Source of the DNA: Halorussus caseinilyticus
GTDB taxonomy: Archaea > Halobacteriota > Halobacteria > Halobacteriales > Haladaptataceae
Assembly (NCBI RefSeq): GCF_029338395.1
Contig: NZ_CP119809.1
Location: 1,302,001 to 1,366,000, forward strand
Length of the DNA: 64,000 nucleotides
Direction of reading: 5' to 3'
Positions 45,541 to 52,827 of the stretch are shown in pieces. Each line of letters begins with the position of its first letter. The stretch's first letter is position 1. The notes under the pieces are model-generated. The model made no database searches and was not told the DNA's origin. It was given only the letters and a program-made list of their open reading frames with translations. The translations under genes and the position numbers were made by a program.

Positions 45541-45810
45541 CTCGGTGACACAACCGCCAGCGAACGCTCGGCCGACCAACCGACAGCGAACGCCCGACTG
45601 ACCAACCGAAGGGGTGGATAAAGGGGCCGCCCGCTCGCGTCCACTTCAGTCGTCTCAGCGACCCCTATCCGAGCGAGCGAAGCGAGCGAGGATATGTCGC
45701 TGAGCGACCGCGAGCGGGCGGGGGCTTTCGAGGACTTCTTCGCTACGGTTTTCGCGGTCACAACACTGTTGCAGAGCGAGCGGGCGGGGGCTTTCTGGGC
45801 GTTCTCTCCG
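45541..45810 (+). repeat. composite element copy 6 (full length)
   Basis: It begins about 65 bases after fumC. 26-base repeats (CGGCCGACCAACCGACAGCG...) lead to GGGGTGGATAAAGGGG. The stem-loop has outer arms 45627-45639 and 45709-45721 and inner arms 45654-45662 and 45696-45704 with an apical GAGCGAGCGAAGCGAGCGA. The mini-ORF MSLSDRERAGAFEDFFATVF starts at the ATG at 45694. A second unit begins 66 bases after the first. The frame then runs into Thr/Pro-rich sequence up to 46053, overlapping the next gene, so that tail is probably not coding. Confidence 0.85.
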
Positions 45811-46019
45811 ACTCCGACGACCGCAGAATCAACAGTGACGACTCTGACTCCGACGACCGAGACCGCAGGAACCGCGGAAACAGCAACTTCAACACCGACG
45901 ACAACCACGACGACTCCGACGACCGCAAAAACGTACACTACCACAGAGACGAACCCAGCACGAAAACCCACCCGAATCGCCCACCAACAGTTTCAGACTG
46001 GCTACCGTCCGACTAGTCC

Positions 46020-46415
46020 ATGTCCGACCGAGACACCGCCACCTTCGAGATGACGCGCAACGAGGCGCGGGTCGTCATCGCCGCGCTGTCCGGCGAGGAG
46101 ATGACCGCTTCCGACGACCGGGGGATGCGCATCCAGAACGTCCAAGACCACCTCGCGGCCGAGTTCGACTTCGACGAGCATCGCGGCGTCGAGAAGGGTG
46201 AGATGGCCGCAGGCGACGACACGGGATGGCTCGACAACGACTCCATCTTCGGCGGCAACGACCCCGACGACACCGAGACCATCGAACTCTCGCGCGCCGA
46301 GGCGAACGCCGTGACCGACGCGCTCGCCAGTTTCGAGTTGGGCGAGAGCCACGAGAACGCCGGGACCGCCGAGAACGTGCGCGAGCGAATCGCCAACTCG
46401 TTCGGGAACGGGTAG
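46020..46415 (+). CDS. acidic protein with an internal duplication, unknown function
   Basis: 131 residues. Two halves resemble each other: TFEMTRNEARVVIAALSGEE...MRIQNVQDHLAAEF (about 8-50) and TIELSRAEANAVTDALASFE...TAENVRERIANSF (about 85-128), each a helix starting (S/T)R-x-E-A followed by a second helix. This suggests a tandem of one helical domain. I do not know the family. Its 3' end is close to the convergent GDT1-like gene. Confidence 0.65.
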   Translation: MSDRDTATFEMTRNEARVVIAALSGEEMTASDDRGMRIQNVQDHLAAEFDFDEHRGVEKGEMAAGDDTGWLDNDSIFGGNDPDDTETIELSRAEANAVTDALASFELGESHENAGTAENVRERIANSFGNG

Positions 46416-46428
46416 AAGCCACCGGCGT

Positions 46429-47130
46429 TCAGACCGGAATCGCGGCGGTAATCGCACCGGCGACGGTGCCGACGATGGTCTCCCACACCGAGAACCCGGT
46501 GACGATTGCCAGCACGGTGTCGAGACCGAAAAAGAGGAACAACACCGCGCCAGCGTAGTGGGCCTTCCGCACGTCGAAGGCGTGGGAGAACTTGTGGAAG
46601 AAGAAGGCGTTAGCGATGCTGACGGGGATGATGGCCAGCATCTCGCCCGCCCAGATTGCCGGGTTCGCGCCGTACTGAACCGCGAGTCCGATAGTGACCA
46701 GTTGGGTCTTGTCGCCGAACTCACCGGCCGCCATCATAGCGAAGATGGGCAGAAAGCCCCCGAGAGCGTTCGGGACCTCGCGGCCGAACACCGACACGTC
46801 GAGTTCGCCCGCGCCCATGACGCCGCCGTCGGTTTCGGCGAGACCCTCGCCGGGGTCCGGTGCCGACCGGACGAGCAGAACCGCGAAGACGAGGAAGAGG
46901 ACGGCGGTGAACGAGTCGAGGTAGACCGGCGGGAGCGCGCCCTTCAGCGCGCTTCCGAACCAGATTTCGAGCGCGGTCCACCCGGCGAACGCGCTTCCGG
47001 CGGCGGCGACGACGACCCACGGGTTGTACCGAGTCGAGAGTCCGGCGATGATGAACTGGACCTTCTCGCCGGGGAGGACGGCCAACTGCGCAGTCGCCGC
47101 GACGACGAGGATTTCGAGCCAACCAGTCAT
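46429..47130 (-). CDS. GDT1/UPF0016 (TMEM165-like) cation transporter
   Basis: 233 residues in two three-helix halves. The second half carries the signature AAGEFGDKTQLVTI; the first half has a degenerate version, LAVLPGEKVQFIIAGL, in place of E-x-G-D-K-T. Members exchange Mn and Ca against H; in bacteria they export Mn. A strong Shine-Dalgarno (GGAGGTG, 47139-47145) lies 8 bases before the ATG at 47130, unusual for leaderless-prone haloarchaea. An operator at 47208-47227 suggests metal control. Confidence 0.87.
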   Translation of the reverse strand: MTGWLEILVVAATAQLAVLPGEKVQFIIAGLSTRYNPWVVVAAAGSAFAGWTALEIWFGSALKGALPPVYLDSFTAVLFLVFAVLLVRSAPDPGEGLAETDGGVMGAGELDVSVFGREVPNALGGFLPIFAMMAAGEFGDKTQLVTIGLAVQYGANPAIWAGEMLAIIPVSIANAFFFHKFSHAFDVRKAHYAGAVLFLFFGLDTVLAIVTGFSVWETIVGTVAGAITAAIPV

Positions 47131-47207
47131 AGAGACGACACCTCCGCGGAAGGTCCGGACGGGCGTCCGCCCGAAACGACCGTGGTTTCAGATAGCATCG
47201 TTACCAG

Positions 47208-47227
47208 AGTTTAGACGAGTCTAAACT
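47208..47227 (-). promoter_or_regulatory. DtxR/SirR-like operator overlapping the promoter
   Basis: The sequence AGTTTAGACGAGTCTAAACT has two exact 9-base arms (AGTTTAGAC and GTCTAAACT) around GA. On the minus strand it follows CAACTTTTTT, so it sits on the TATA region of the transporter gene. Its shape matches metal-dependent DtxR-family repressor sites (SirR in haloarchaea). It lies 78-97 bases upstream of the ATG. Confidence 0.7.
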
Positions 47228-47337
47228 AAAAAAGTTGTTCTCCTAAAGTAGTGACTCGTCCCGTTCGTTATTGGAGACTGATATGTTTACGTCGCTCTCG
47301 GAGGGTCGCTACCGACGCCGAAAATCCCCGACGCGGG

Positions 47338-48174
47338 TCACTGATTGCGGCTACTTTCGAGGTAGAGGTGGCCGAGCGCGAGACCGAACAGCGGGAACAT
47401 CGCGGTTCCGACGATGGCCGTCGCCGCGGCGCTGACCACGCTGTACGGGCCGCCGATTGCGCCCGAGACGACGCCGGACGCAACCCCGACGCCGACGTAG
47501 ACCAGTCCGACGCCGAAAATCTTCGTCACGGTTCCCCCGGCAATCCGCCAACTCGTCGTCAGACTGGCGACCGGTCCGGTGCCGTCGATGACGCAGGCCG
47601 GGAATGCCACCACGAGACGGTGGAAGAGGTAGACGCCCGGCAGGACCAGCACGGCGAGTCCGGCGACGACGAGCGGAATCAGCAACAGCGCGGTGGCGAC
47701 CAGCGCGGGGACGCGCTTCGCGGCGGTCACGACTCGCTCGCGGAGGGGTCGCGGACGCTCGGCCACGGCGTCGGCCGCGGTCAGGTAGAAGACGCCGCCC
47801 GCGACGACGGTGACGACCAACTGGAGGAGATACGTCGGCAGGACCCACCCGGCGAACTCCGGGGTCGCGGACGGGTCGGGCCACGAGACGCCCGACGCGG
47901 CCACGACTGCCGGGAGGTGGGCCGCGAGTGCGACACCGACGAGGTTCCGGTGTTCGCGCAGGACGTGCCACGACCACCGGAGGGTGTCCACCACGTCGAG
48001 CCGCCGGACGTGGACGCGGCCGGAGTCTGCACCGTCGTCGGTATCTGCGCTGTCGTCGGTATCTGCGCTGTCGCCGAACTCGCCACGCTCGCTGGAGTCG
48101 CCGCGGCCGGTGGGTTCGTCCCGTGCGCGGTCGGTCGGTTCACCTCCCTCGGGTCCTCCGCGCTGGCTTTCCAT
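47338..48174 (-). CDS. multi-pass membrane protein (DUF7847/GDPD-membrane-like)
   Basis: 278 residues from the ATG at 48174. A disordered acidic N-terminus (about 1-55) is followed by LRWSWHVLREHRNLVGVALA and about six helices. A TTTATATC TATA element lies about 25 bases upstream (48195-48202), which supports this start; the long upstream open frame is not coding. The central AERPRPLRERVVTAAKRVPAL is a cytoplasmic loop. The family is a guess based on topology. Function is unknown. Confidence 0.65.
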   Translation of the reverse strand: MESQRGGPEGGEPTDRARDEPTGRGDSSERGEFGDSADTDDSADTDDGADSGRVHVRRLDVVDTLRWSWHVLREHRNLVGVALAAHLPAVVAASGVSWPDPSATPEFAGWVLPTYLLQLVVTVVAGGVFYLTAADAVAERPRPLRERVVTAAKRVPALVATALLLIPLVVAGLAVLVLPGVYLFHRLVVAFPACVIDGTGPVASLTTSWRIAGGTVTKIFGVGLVYVGVGVASGVVSGAIGGPYSVVSAAATAIVGTAMFPLFGLALGHLYLESSRNQ

Positions 48175-48240
48175 GCGCGGCCTTTCACAAACGGTTGATA
48201 TAAATCTCGGGGAGGCGAGTCGGCCGGGAGAGCGTAGGGG

Positions 48241-48354
48241 TCGGGAAGCGCGACAGACCAACCAGACCACGGGGCGGGATAAAGGGGCCGCCCGCTCGCG
48301 GCTGGGGGCTTTCGAGGACCTCTTTCTGGCGATTTCGGCGGTCGCAGTGCTGTG
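48241..48354 (+). repeat. composite element copy 7 (partial stem)
   Basis: One short 5' unit (GACCAACCAGACCACGGGGCGGG), then GATAAAGGGGCCGCCCGCTCGCGGC running directly into TGGGGGCTTTCGAGG: only the first arm of the stem is kept. The frame in the 3' module (GAFEDLFLAISAVAVL) ends with TGA at 48353-48355. It lies upstream of the membrane protein gene on the opposite strand. Confidence 0.75.
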
Positions 48355-48378
48355 ACGTAGCGGAGGAGAACGACCTGA

Positions 48379-48603
48379 ACTATCTACTCCGACGACTTCG
48401 GAAACGCGGAGGCCGACCGCAGAAACAGTAACCACAACCACCACGACGACCGCACGTTCGGCGACCGGTACCGTCTCCCGGCCGACCAGTCGTCCGAGTG
48501 CTACAGCGTCGAGGCCGCGATTCGTGACGGGGACCTGAACGGTCCCGTCGTCCACCGCTGGAACGACGACGCGAACGACGCTTGCGCAGACCCGTCGGCG
48601 TAG
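48379..48603 (+). pseudogene. possible decayed coding remnant
   Basis: An open frame of about 75 codons between TGA (48376-48378) and TAG (48601-48603) with typical haloarchaeal codon use (acidic, GC-rich third positions). It reads ...RYRLPADQSSECYSVEAA...NGPVVHRWNDDANDACADPSA, but there is no ATG or GTG start. It may be the tail of a gene whose 5' part was lost, possibly during insertion of element copy 7. I cannot name the family. Confidence 0.35.
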
Positions 48604-48767
48604 CTCAGCAAGAAATGTAACGTCTAAATATATGTATGAGTTGCTTTAAAGATGGTATTTATTGCTGAGAGCCGCCTCGGGGGCGCACGCTCGTCGCTGA
48701 CGCGACTCGCTCGCCGGACGCTTGCCGGTGCGCAGTCTTCGGACGCTCGACGGGTCGCGGACTTCGC
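48604..48767. other. intergenic region before the zinc-finger gene
   Basis: The region 48615-48660 is AT-rich (CTAAATATATG). A plus-strand open frame from 48652 to 48879 is not convincing. No stable hairpin or other gene is seen. Confidence 0.35.
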
Positions 48768-48944
48768 TCACGGCCACTCGTCGCCGTTCGTGAGGGGGTC
48801 GGCGACCACGCCGTCCTGTCGCACCAGCACGCGGGCGTGGCCCGCGCACACCTCGCGGTTCTCGGCCCACGGAACGTGAAGTCTGACTGTCGCCGACTCC
48901 GAACATCCCGACTCGGCGCACTCCATCGTCGGCACGTACGCCAT
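48768..48944 (-). CDS. 58-residue putative zinc-binding protein
   Basis: From the ATG at 48944: MAYVPTMECAESGCSESATV, then RLHVPWAENREVCAGHARVLV and a short tail to a TGA at 48768-48770. Four ligands can be seen: Cys9, Cys14, a Cys in EVCAGH and its His, giving C-x4-C...C-x2-H. The C-terminal NGDEWP is acidic. Similar tiny proteins are common in haloarchaea as far as I recall. It is a good coding frame despite its length; role unknown. Confidence 0.65.
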   Translation of the reverse strand: MAYVPTMECAESGCSESATVRLHVPWAENREVCAGHARVLVRQDGVVADPLTNGDEWP

Positions 48945-49027
48945 TCAGTCACATGGTTCTGGCGCTGGTAAAAGGGTCCTCACTAATCAAGCCGATAGCT
49001 CACACCGCTACGGGCCGTAAATAATCC

Positions 49028-49324
49028 ATGGACGACGGAGCATTCTGTCCGAACGACGCCACCGAGAAGCGTCACGTCGGCGACAGCGCCCCGAGCGAAG
49101 CGGTCGTTCGAACCGTGGCCGAGGCCCGCGACTGCGAACCCACCGACCTCCCGCCGCTGAACGGCACGATAGACCCCGACGCACTCGACGACCTGTTCGA
49201 CGACACGATGTCCGGGGGTCGCCGCGAAGGGGGCCACGCCGTCTTCGACTACTGCGACTGTACGGTGGCGCTGTTGGGTCCCGACGACGTGGTAGTGGAG
49301 GTGACCCCCGACGCGGACGACTGA
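49028..49324 (+). CDS. HalOD1 output-domain protein
   Basis: 98 residues. AVVRTVAEARDCEPTDLPPLNGTIDPDALDDLFDD followed by AVFDYCDCTVALLGPDDVVVEV is the haloarchaeal HalOD1 fold, often the output of two-component systems or stand-alone. It is small and acidic, without other domains. A short AT-rich element lies before the ATG. Function is unknown; possibly transcriptional regulation. Confidence 0.88.
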   Translation: MDDGAFCPNDATEKRHVGDSAPSEAVVRTVAEARDCEPTDLPPLNGTIDPDALDDLFDDTMSGGRREGGHAVFDYCDCTVALLGPDDVVVEVTPDADD

Positions 49325-49381
49325 CATCGGCGTTCGGAACGGTCCGCGGTCAGGTGCGCGTCGTCCGCCCGGAGTCGCGGT

Positions 49382-51744
49382 TCACTCGCCGTATCGCCGC
49401 TTCTCTTCTTCGGCCGCCTCGTCGCCGTAGCGGTCCACTAGCGGTTCGTAGGCGTCACCGAGCGCACGCATGCACTGGCCCGCCGAGTGGAAGCCGAGTT
49501 CGTCGGCCACGTCGGGCCACGGGTGACCCTGTAGGACCTTCCGGACCAGTATCCGCTCCTCGCGGGCCGAGAGCGGACCGGCGTCTTCCGGTTCGCTCCC
49601 CGGTCCCCGACCGCTCTCGGGGTCCACGAAGTGCTTGAGCGCCACCCGGCGGAAGGGTCGGGGCGCGGCGTCGTACAGGCCCGGCCCGTACGCGCTCGAC
49701 ACGACGGTCCGCCAGTCCCACGCCGAGAGGTCCAGCGAAACCGGGGCTTCGACCGACCGGAGGAGCGCCCGCACCACGTCGGGGTCGGCGTCCCGCAGGG
49801 GGTCGGCCAGCATCGACCCGACGCGGGAAGCGAACCACCGGGCGTGCCGGTCGTGGAGGTCCCGACCCGCCTCCGAGAGCGGGTCGAGCATGAGCGCCGA
49901 GTACTCCCCGCTGGTGTCGTTTCGCGTGGTCGAGAGTTGGACCGCGCGATAGCCGTTCTCGCGCCAGAACCGGAGGAGTTGCGGGGTCGCGCCGTATCCG
50001 ACCCCGAGCCAGTCGAGTTCGCCGTCGAACTCCGCCCGCACGTCCCCGAGCAGGCGCGACCCGAGTCCGCGCGAGCGCACGGCGTGGTGGGTGGCGATGC
50101 GCATCACTCGCATCCCGACCGGGGTTCCGGCATGCTCGTCCCGGATTTGGGAGGTCAGCACGTCCGGGAGCATGTTGCCCCGCACGCGCCCGCCTTCGTA
50201 CATGTGTTCGCGCACGTCCGCGGGGAGATTCCCCTCGCGGGCCAGCAGTGCGACCCCGACGACGTGGCCCTCGTGACGGAGCGCCCGAACCGTCAGGTTC
50301 GGCGCGTCCAACAGGCGCGCGAGGTCGTCGGGTTCGGTCCGGTAGTGAGCCAACACCAGCAGGCCGAACACCTCCCGGAGCAGGTTCCCGTCGGCCAGCA
50401 ACTCCTCGGGGGAGAACTCGCGGTACTCGACGGACTCGGGGTCGGCGTCCCGGACCACCTCATCGACCGGCGGCCGAGCGTCCAGCAGAAGCGCGTCGAA
50501 GGCCCACACCTCCACGGGGTCGCCCGCCGCGTACCGGATTGGTTCGTCGAGTCGAGTTTCGACTACCTCGTGGTCGCCGTCGGCGAGTCGGTCGCGGAAC
50601 CGGACCGAAAAGCCCCGGCCCGCGCCCTCGTAGCCGTGAATCGTCGTCGTGAACGCGACCCGCGGCGCGGCTAGCAACCGTTCGAGCAACCGGACCGAGA
50701 GCGCCGCGGCCTCGTCCACGAAGACGGCATCGGGAGCGTCGGCGGCCCCCTCGCCTACCGACTCTGCGGCCTCCGTCGGCGTCTCGAACCGAACGCTCCC
50801 CGCGCCCCGAATTCGAATCTCGCGCGGCGGGTCGCGGTCGGTCTCGAACTCCCGGCCGAGCGCCTCCAACAGCGCCGCGGCCCGGACGAACACCTCGCGG
50901 GCGCTCCGGCACTCGGGGGCCGTCACCAGCACGTCTGCGCCCTCCGCGGCCAGACTCCCGGCCGCGAGACCCGCGGCGCTGGACTTGCCCCGGCCCCGGT
51001 CGGCCTCCACGACGACGGCGGTTTCCTCCGAGCCGTCGTCGGCCCGAAGCGCCTCCAGTTGCCGGACGACCGTCATCTGGTCGGCCGTGAGACAGGCGTC
51101 GTAGGCCGCCTCGGGGAAGGTGCGCCCTTCGGGGCGGTCGGGGATTCGTCACCGGTCGAAAGCCGCGGTGCCGGGTTCGTCAGGCCGTCGCGCTCGACGC
51201 GGACGCCGATTTCGGCGTCCGCGTCGGACCGCTCGTCGGGACTTCCGTCGGACCGCTCGTCGGCGTCAACGTCGAGGACCGCGACCCCCGGATGGGCGCG
51301 CAGGGTCTCGGCGAACCGCCGCCGGAAGCGGCCCGTCACGTCGTCGGCGTCGGCGGGCGGCACCGCCAAGGTCCGGTCGAAGTCGGTCCGGCGGTCGGGC
51401 CACCCGTCGAGGTCCGGCGCCAGCAGGACGAACAGGCCGCCGCCGTCCACCGCACCCACGACTCGGCCGACCGCGTTCGGCCGGAAGTCGGCGTGGCAGT
51501 CCAACACCACGCAGTCGCGGGTCGTCCCGAGCAGTCGGTCGGCGCGCTTCGGGCCGACGCGCTCACACCCCAGTCTCCCGGTTCCGACGAGAGTGGTCGC
51601 CTCGCGGTCGATTTCGGCCGCGTCGAGCGTCCGGTCGGCGGCCGCGTAGCAGGCGTCTCGCTCGCCAGCGAGGACGAGCAGTCGGCGCTCGTTGGTCGCC
51701 TCGGCCTCCTCGCGGAGCGCAGAGACGACCTCGGCGAGTGTCAT
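49382..51744 (-). pseudogene. tmcA: tRNA(Met) cytidine acetyltransferase TmcA, one apparent frameshift
   Basis: Acetylates the wobble cytidine of elongator tRNA-Met using acetyl-CoA and ATP/GTP. The gene reads from the ATG at 51744 (MTLAEVVSALREEAEAT...) to about 51127, where one C seems missing in a short run (CCC at 51125-51127), then continues in another frame from GRTFPEAAYDACLTADQM. With one added base the length is about 787 residues, normal for a haloarchaeal TmcA. Visible are the helicase part with Walker A GRGKSS and the DEAA box (FVDEAAALSV), the acetyltransferase (RIATHHAVRSRGLGSRLLG) and the C-terminal tail. Base missing from the assembly versus real mutation is unresolved. Confidence 0.85.
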
Positions 51745-51911
51745 GCCCGCCCCTTGGCGGGAGTCGGACAAGGGGCTTTCCTTCGTCTTTCCGAAACGAT
51801 TCGGCCCGGCGCTCCGTCGCTTCGGGCACGCCCGGACCCGTCTACCACGTCGAGTCGTGGCTCCGCGCCCGTGCGCCGGTTTCGCAAGCCGCCGTAGCAT
51901 TTGAAAGCGCT

Positions 51912-51917
51912 TTTAAG
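51912..51917 (+). promoter_or_regulatory. TATA box of the rpl7ae operon
   Basis: TTTTAA, 25-35 bases before the first stem of the leader at 51945. The transcript therefore probably begins close to 51940 and carries a leader of about 90 bases, unlike many leaderless haloarchaeal genes. Confidence 0.6.
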
Positions 51918-51944
51918 GGGGGACGAACTACGCAAGGGTACGAC

Positions 51945-52022
51945 CTGCGCGCGGTTGATGATGCTCCTAGCCGCACAGGATTACTCCGGCAGGGGAGCCT
52001 GAGCCGACGTGCAGGGAGGTGA
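51945..52022 (+). ncRNA. kink-turn in the 5' leader of rpl7ae (cis-regulatory)
   Basis: Stem I is CCTGCGCGCGG (51945-51955) with CCGACGTGCAGG (52005-52016), one bulge and one G-U. It is followed by a C-box-like UGAUGA (51957-51962) paired across with a D-box-like CUGA (52000-52003), as in box C/D kink-turns. Stem II is GCTCC / GGAGC (51964-51968 with 51995-51999), topped by GCCG / CGGC. The 3' strand of stem I abuts the Shine-Dalgarno GGGAGGTG (52015-52022), so L7Ae binding would block translation. Autoregulation of L7Ae through a leader kink-turn is known from other archaea; here it is inferred from the fold. Confidence 0.75.
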
Positions 52023-52029
52023 ACAACCT

Positions 52030-52392
52030 ATGCCAGTGTACGTAAACTTCGACGTTCCGGCCGACCTCCAAGACCGCGCTGTCGAGGCGCTCGAGGTCGC
52101 CCGAGACACAGGTACCGTCAAGAAAGGAACCAACGAGACGACCAAAGCAGTCGAGCGCGGCAACGCCGACCTCGTCTACATCGCCGAGGACGTTCAGCCG
52201 GAAGAAATCGTCATGCACCTTCCGGAACTCGCCGACGAGAAGGGCATCCCCTTCATCTTCGTCGAGACGCAGGACGACATCGGTCACGCCGCCGGTCTGG
52301 AAGTCGGCAGTGCGGCCGCGGCCGTCACCGACTCCGGCGAGGCCGAAGACGACGTAGAGGACATCGCCGACAAGCTCGAGGAACTTCGCTGA
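52030..52392 (+). CDS. rpl7ae: ribosomal protein L7Ae
   Basis: 120 residues, close to the archaeal L7Ae consensus: [25 protein letters not shown] and the kink-turn-binding loop (about residues 30-45 and 85-95). It binds K-turns in 23S rRNA, box C/D and H/ACA RNAs, and RNase P. The start MPVYVNFDV (52030) fits the family; an in-frame ATG 21 bases upstream lies in the leader structure and is unlikely. First gene of a four-gene operon. Confidence 0.96.
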   Translation: MPVYVNFDVPADLQDRAVEALEVARDTGTVKKGTNETTKAVERGNADLVYIAEDVQPEEIVMHLPELADEKGIPFIFVETQDDIGHAAGLEVGSAAAAVTDSGEAEDDVEDIADKLEELR

Positions 52393-52404
52393 GGTGGTTG
52401 AGTC

Positions 52405-52632
52405 ATGAGTGCAGAGGAAACTGAAGAAGAAAGCTCCACGCCCGCCGAAGTGATAGAAATCGTCGGCAAGACGGGGATGCACGGCGAGGCCATGCAGGTC
52501 AAGTGCCGCATCCGAGAGGGCGAGAATCAGGGCCGCATCATCACGCGGAACTGCCTCGGTCCCGTCCGAGAGGGCGACGTGTTGCAACTGCGCGAGACTG
52601 CCCGCGAAGCCGACTCCATCGGAGGTCAGTAA
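52405..52632 (+). CDS. rps28e: ribosomal protein eS28
   Basis: 75 residues with [20 protein letters not shown] and [18 protein letters not shown], the eS28 OB fold. An acidic N-terminal extension (ETEEESS) is typical of haloarchaea. It follows rpl7ae by 12 bases. Confidence 0.96.
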   Translation: MSAEETEEESSTPAEVIEIVGKTGMHGEAMQVKCRIREGENQGRIITRNCLGPVREGDVLQLRETAREADSIGGQ

Positions 52633-52635
52633 CCA

Positions 52636-52827
52636 ATGCCCCAGTCCCGAGTCTGTGACTTCTGCGGCGACGACATCGAACCCGGCACGGGCACGATGTT
52701 CGTCCGCACCGACGGCAGTACGGTCCACTTCTGCTCGGCGAAGTGCGAGAAGAACGCCGACCTCGGCCGCGAACCCCGAGACCTCGAATGGACCGAGGAC
52801 GGCAGTTCCGAGCAGGGTGAACAATGA
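52636..52827 (+). CDS. rpl24e: ribosomal protein eL24
   Basis: 63 residues. The four-cysteine zinc ribbon is [19 protein letters not shown]...[11 protein letters not shown]. It begins 3 bases after rps28e and overlaps ndk by four bases (ATGA). Confidence 0.96.
   Translation: MPQSRVCDFCGDDIEPGTGTMFVRTDGSTVHFCSAKCEKNADLGREPRDLEWTEDGSSEQGEQ

Noticed and set aside
45694-46053. 120-residue Thr/Pro-rich protein starting with MSLSDRERAGAF
   Set aside because: Only the first 40 or so codons match other element copies; the Thr/Pro-rich tail runs into the start of the gene at 46020 and is not seen elsewhere.
51771-51800. GGGGCTTTCC near the tmcA start as another composite-element copy
   Set aside because: Only ten bases match and neither the 26-base repeats nor the GGATAAAGGGG box are present.
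51945-52016. The rpl7ae leader as a free box C/D guide RNA
   Set aside because: The C- and D-box-like motifs are inside one hairpin in the mRNA leader next to the Shine-Dalgarno, with no guide region or second box pair, so a cis kink-turn is the better reading.
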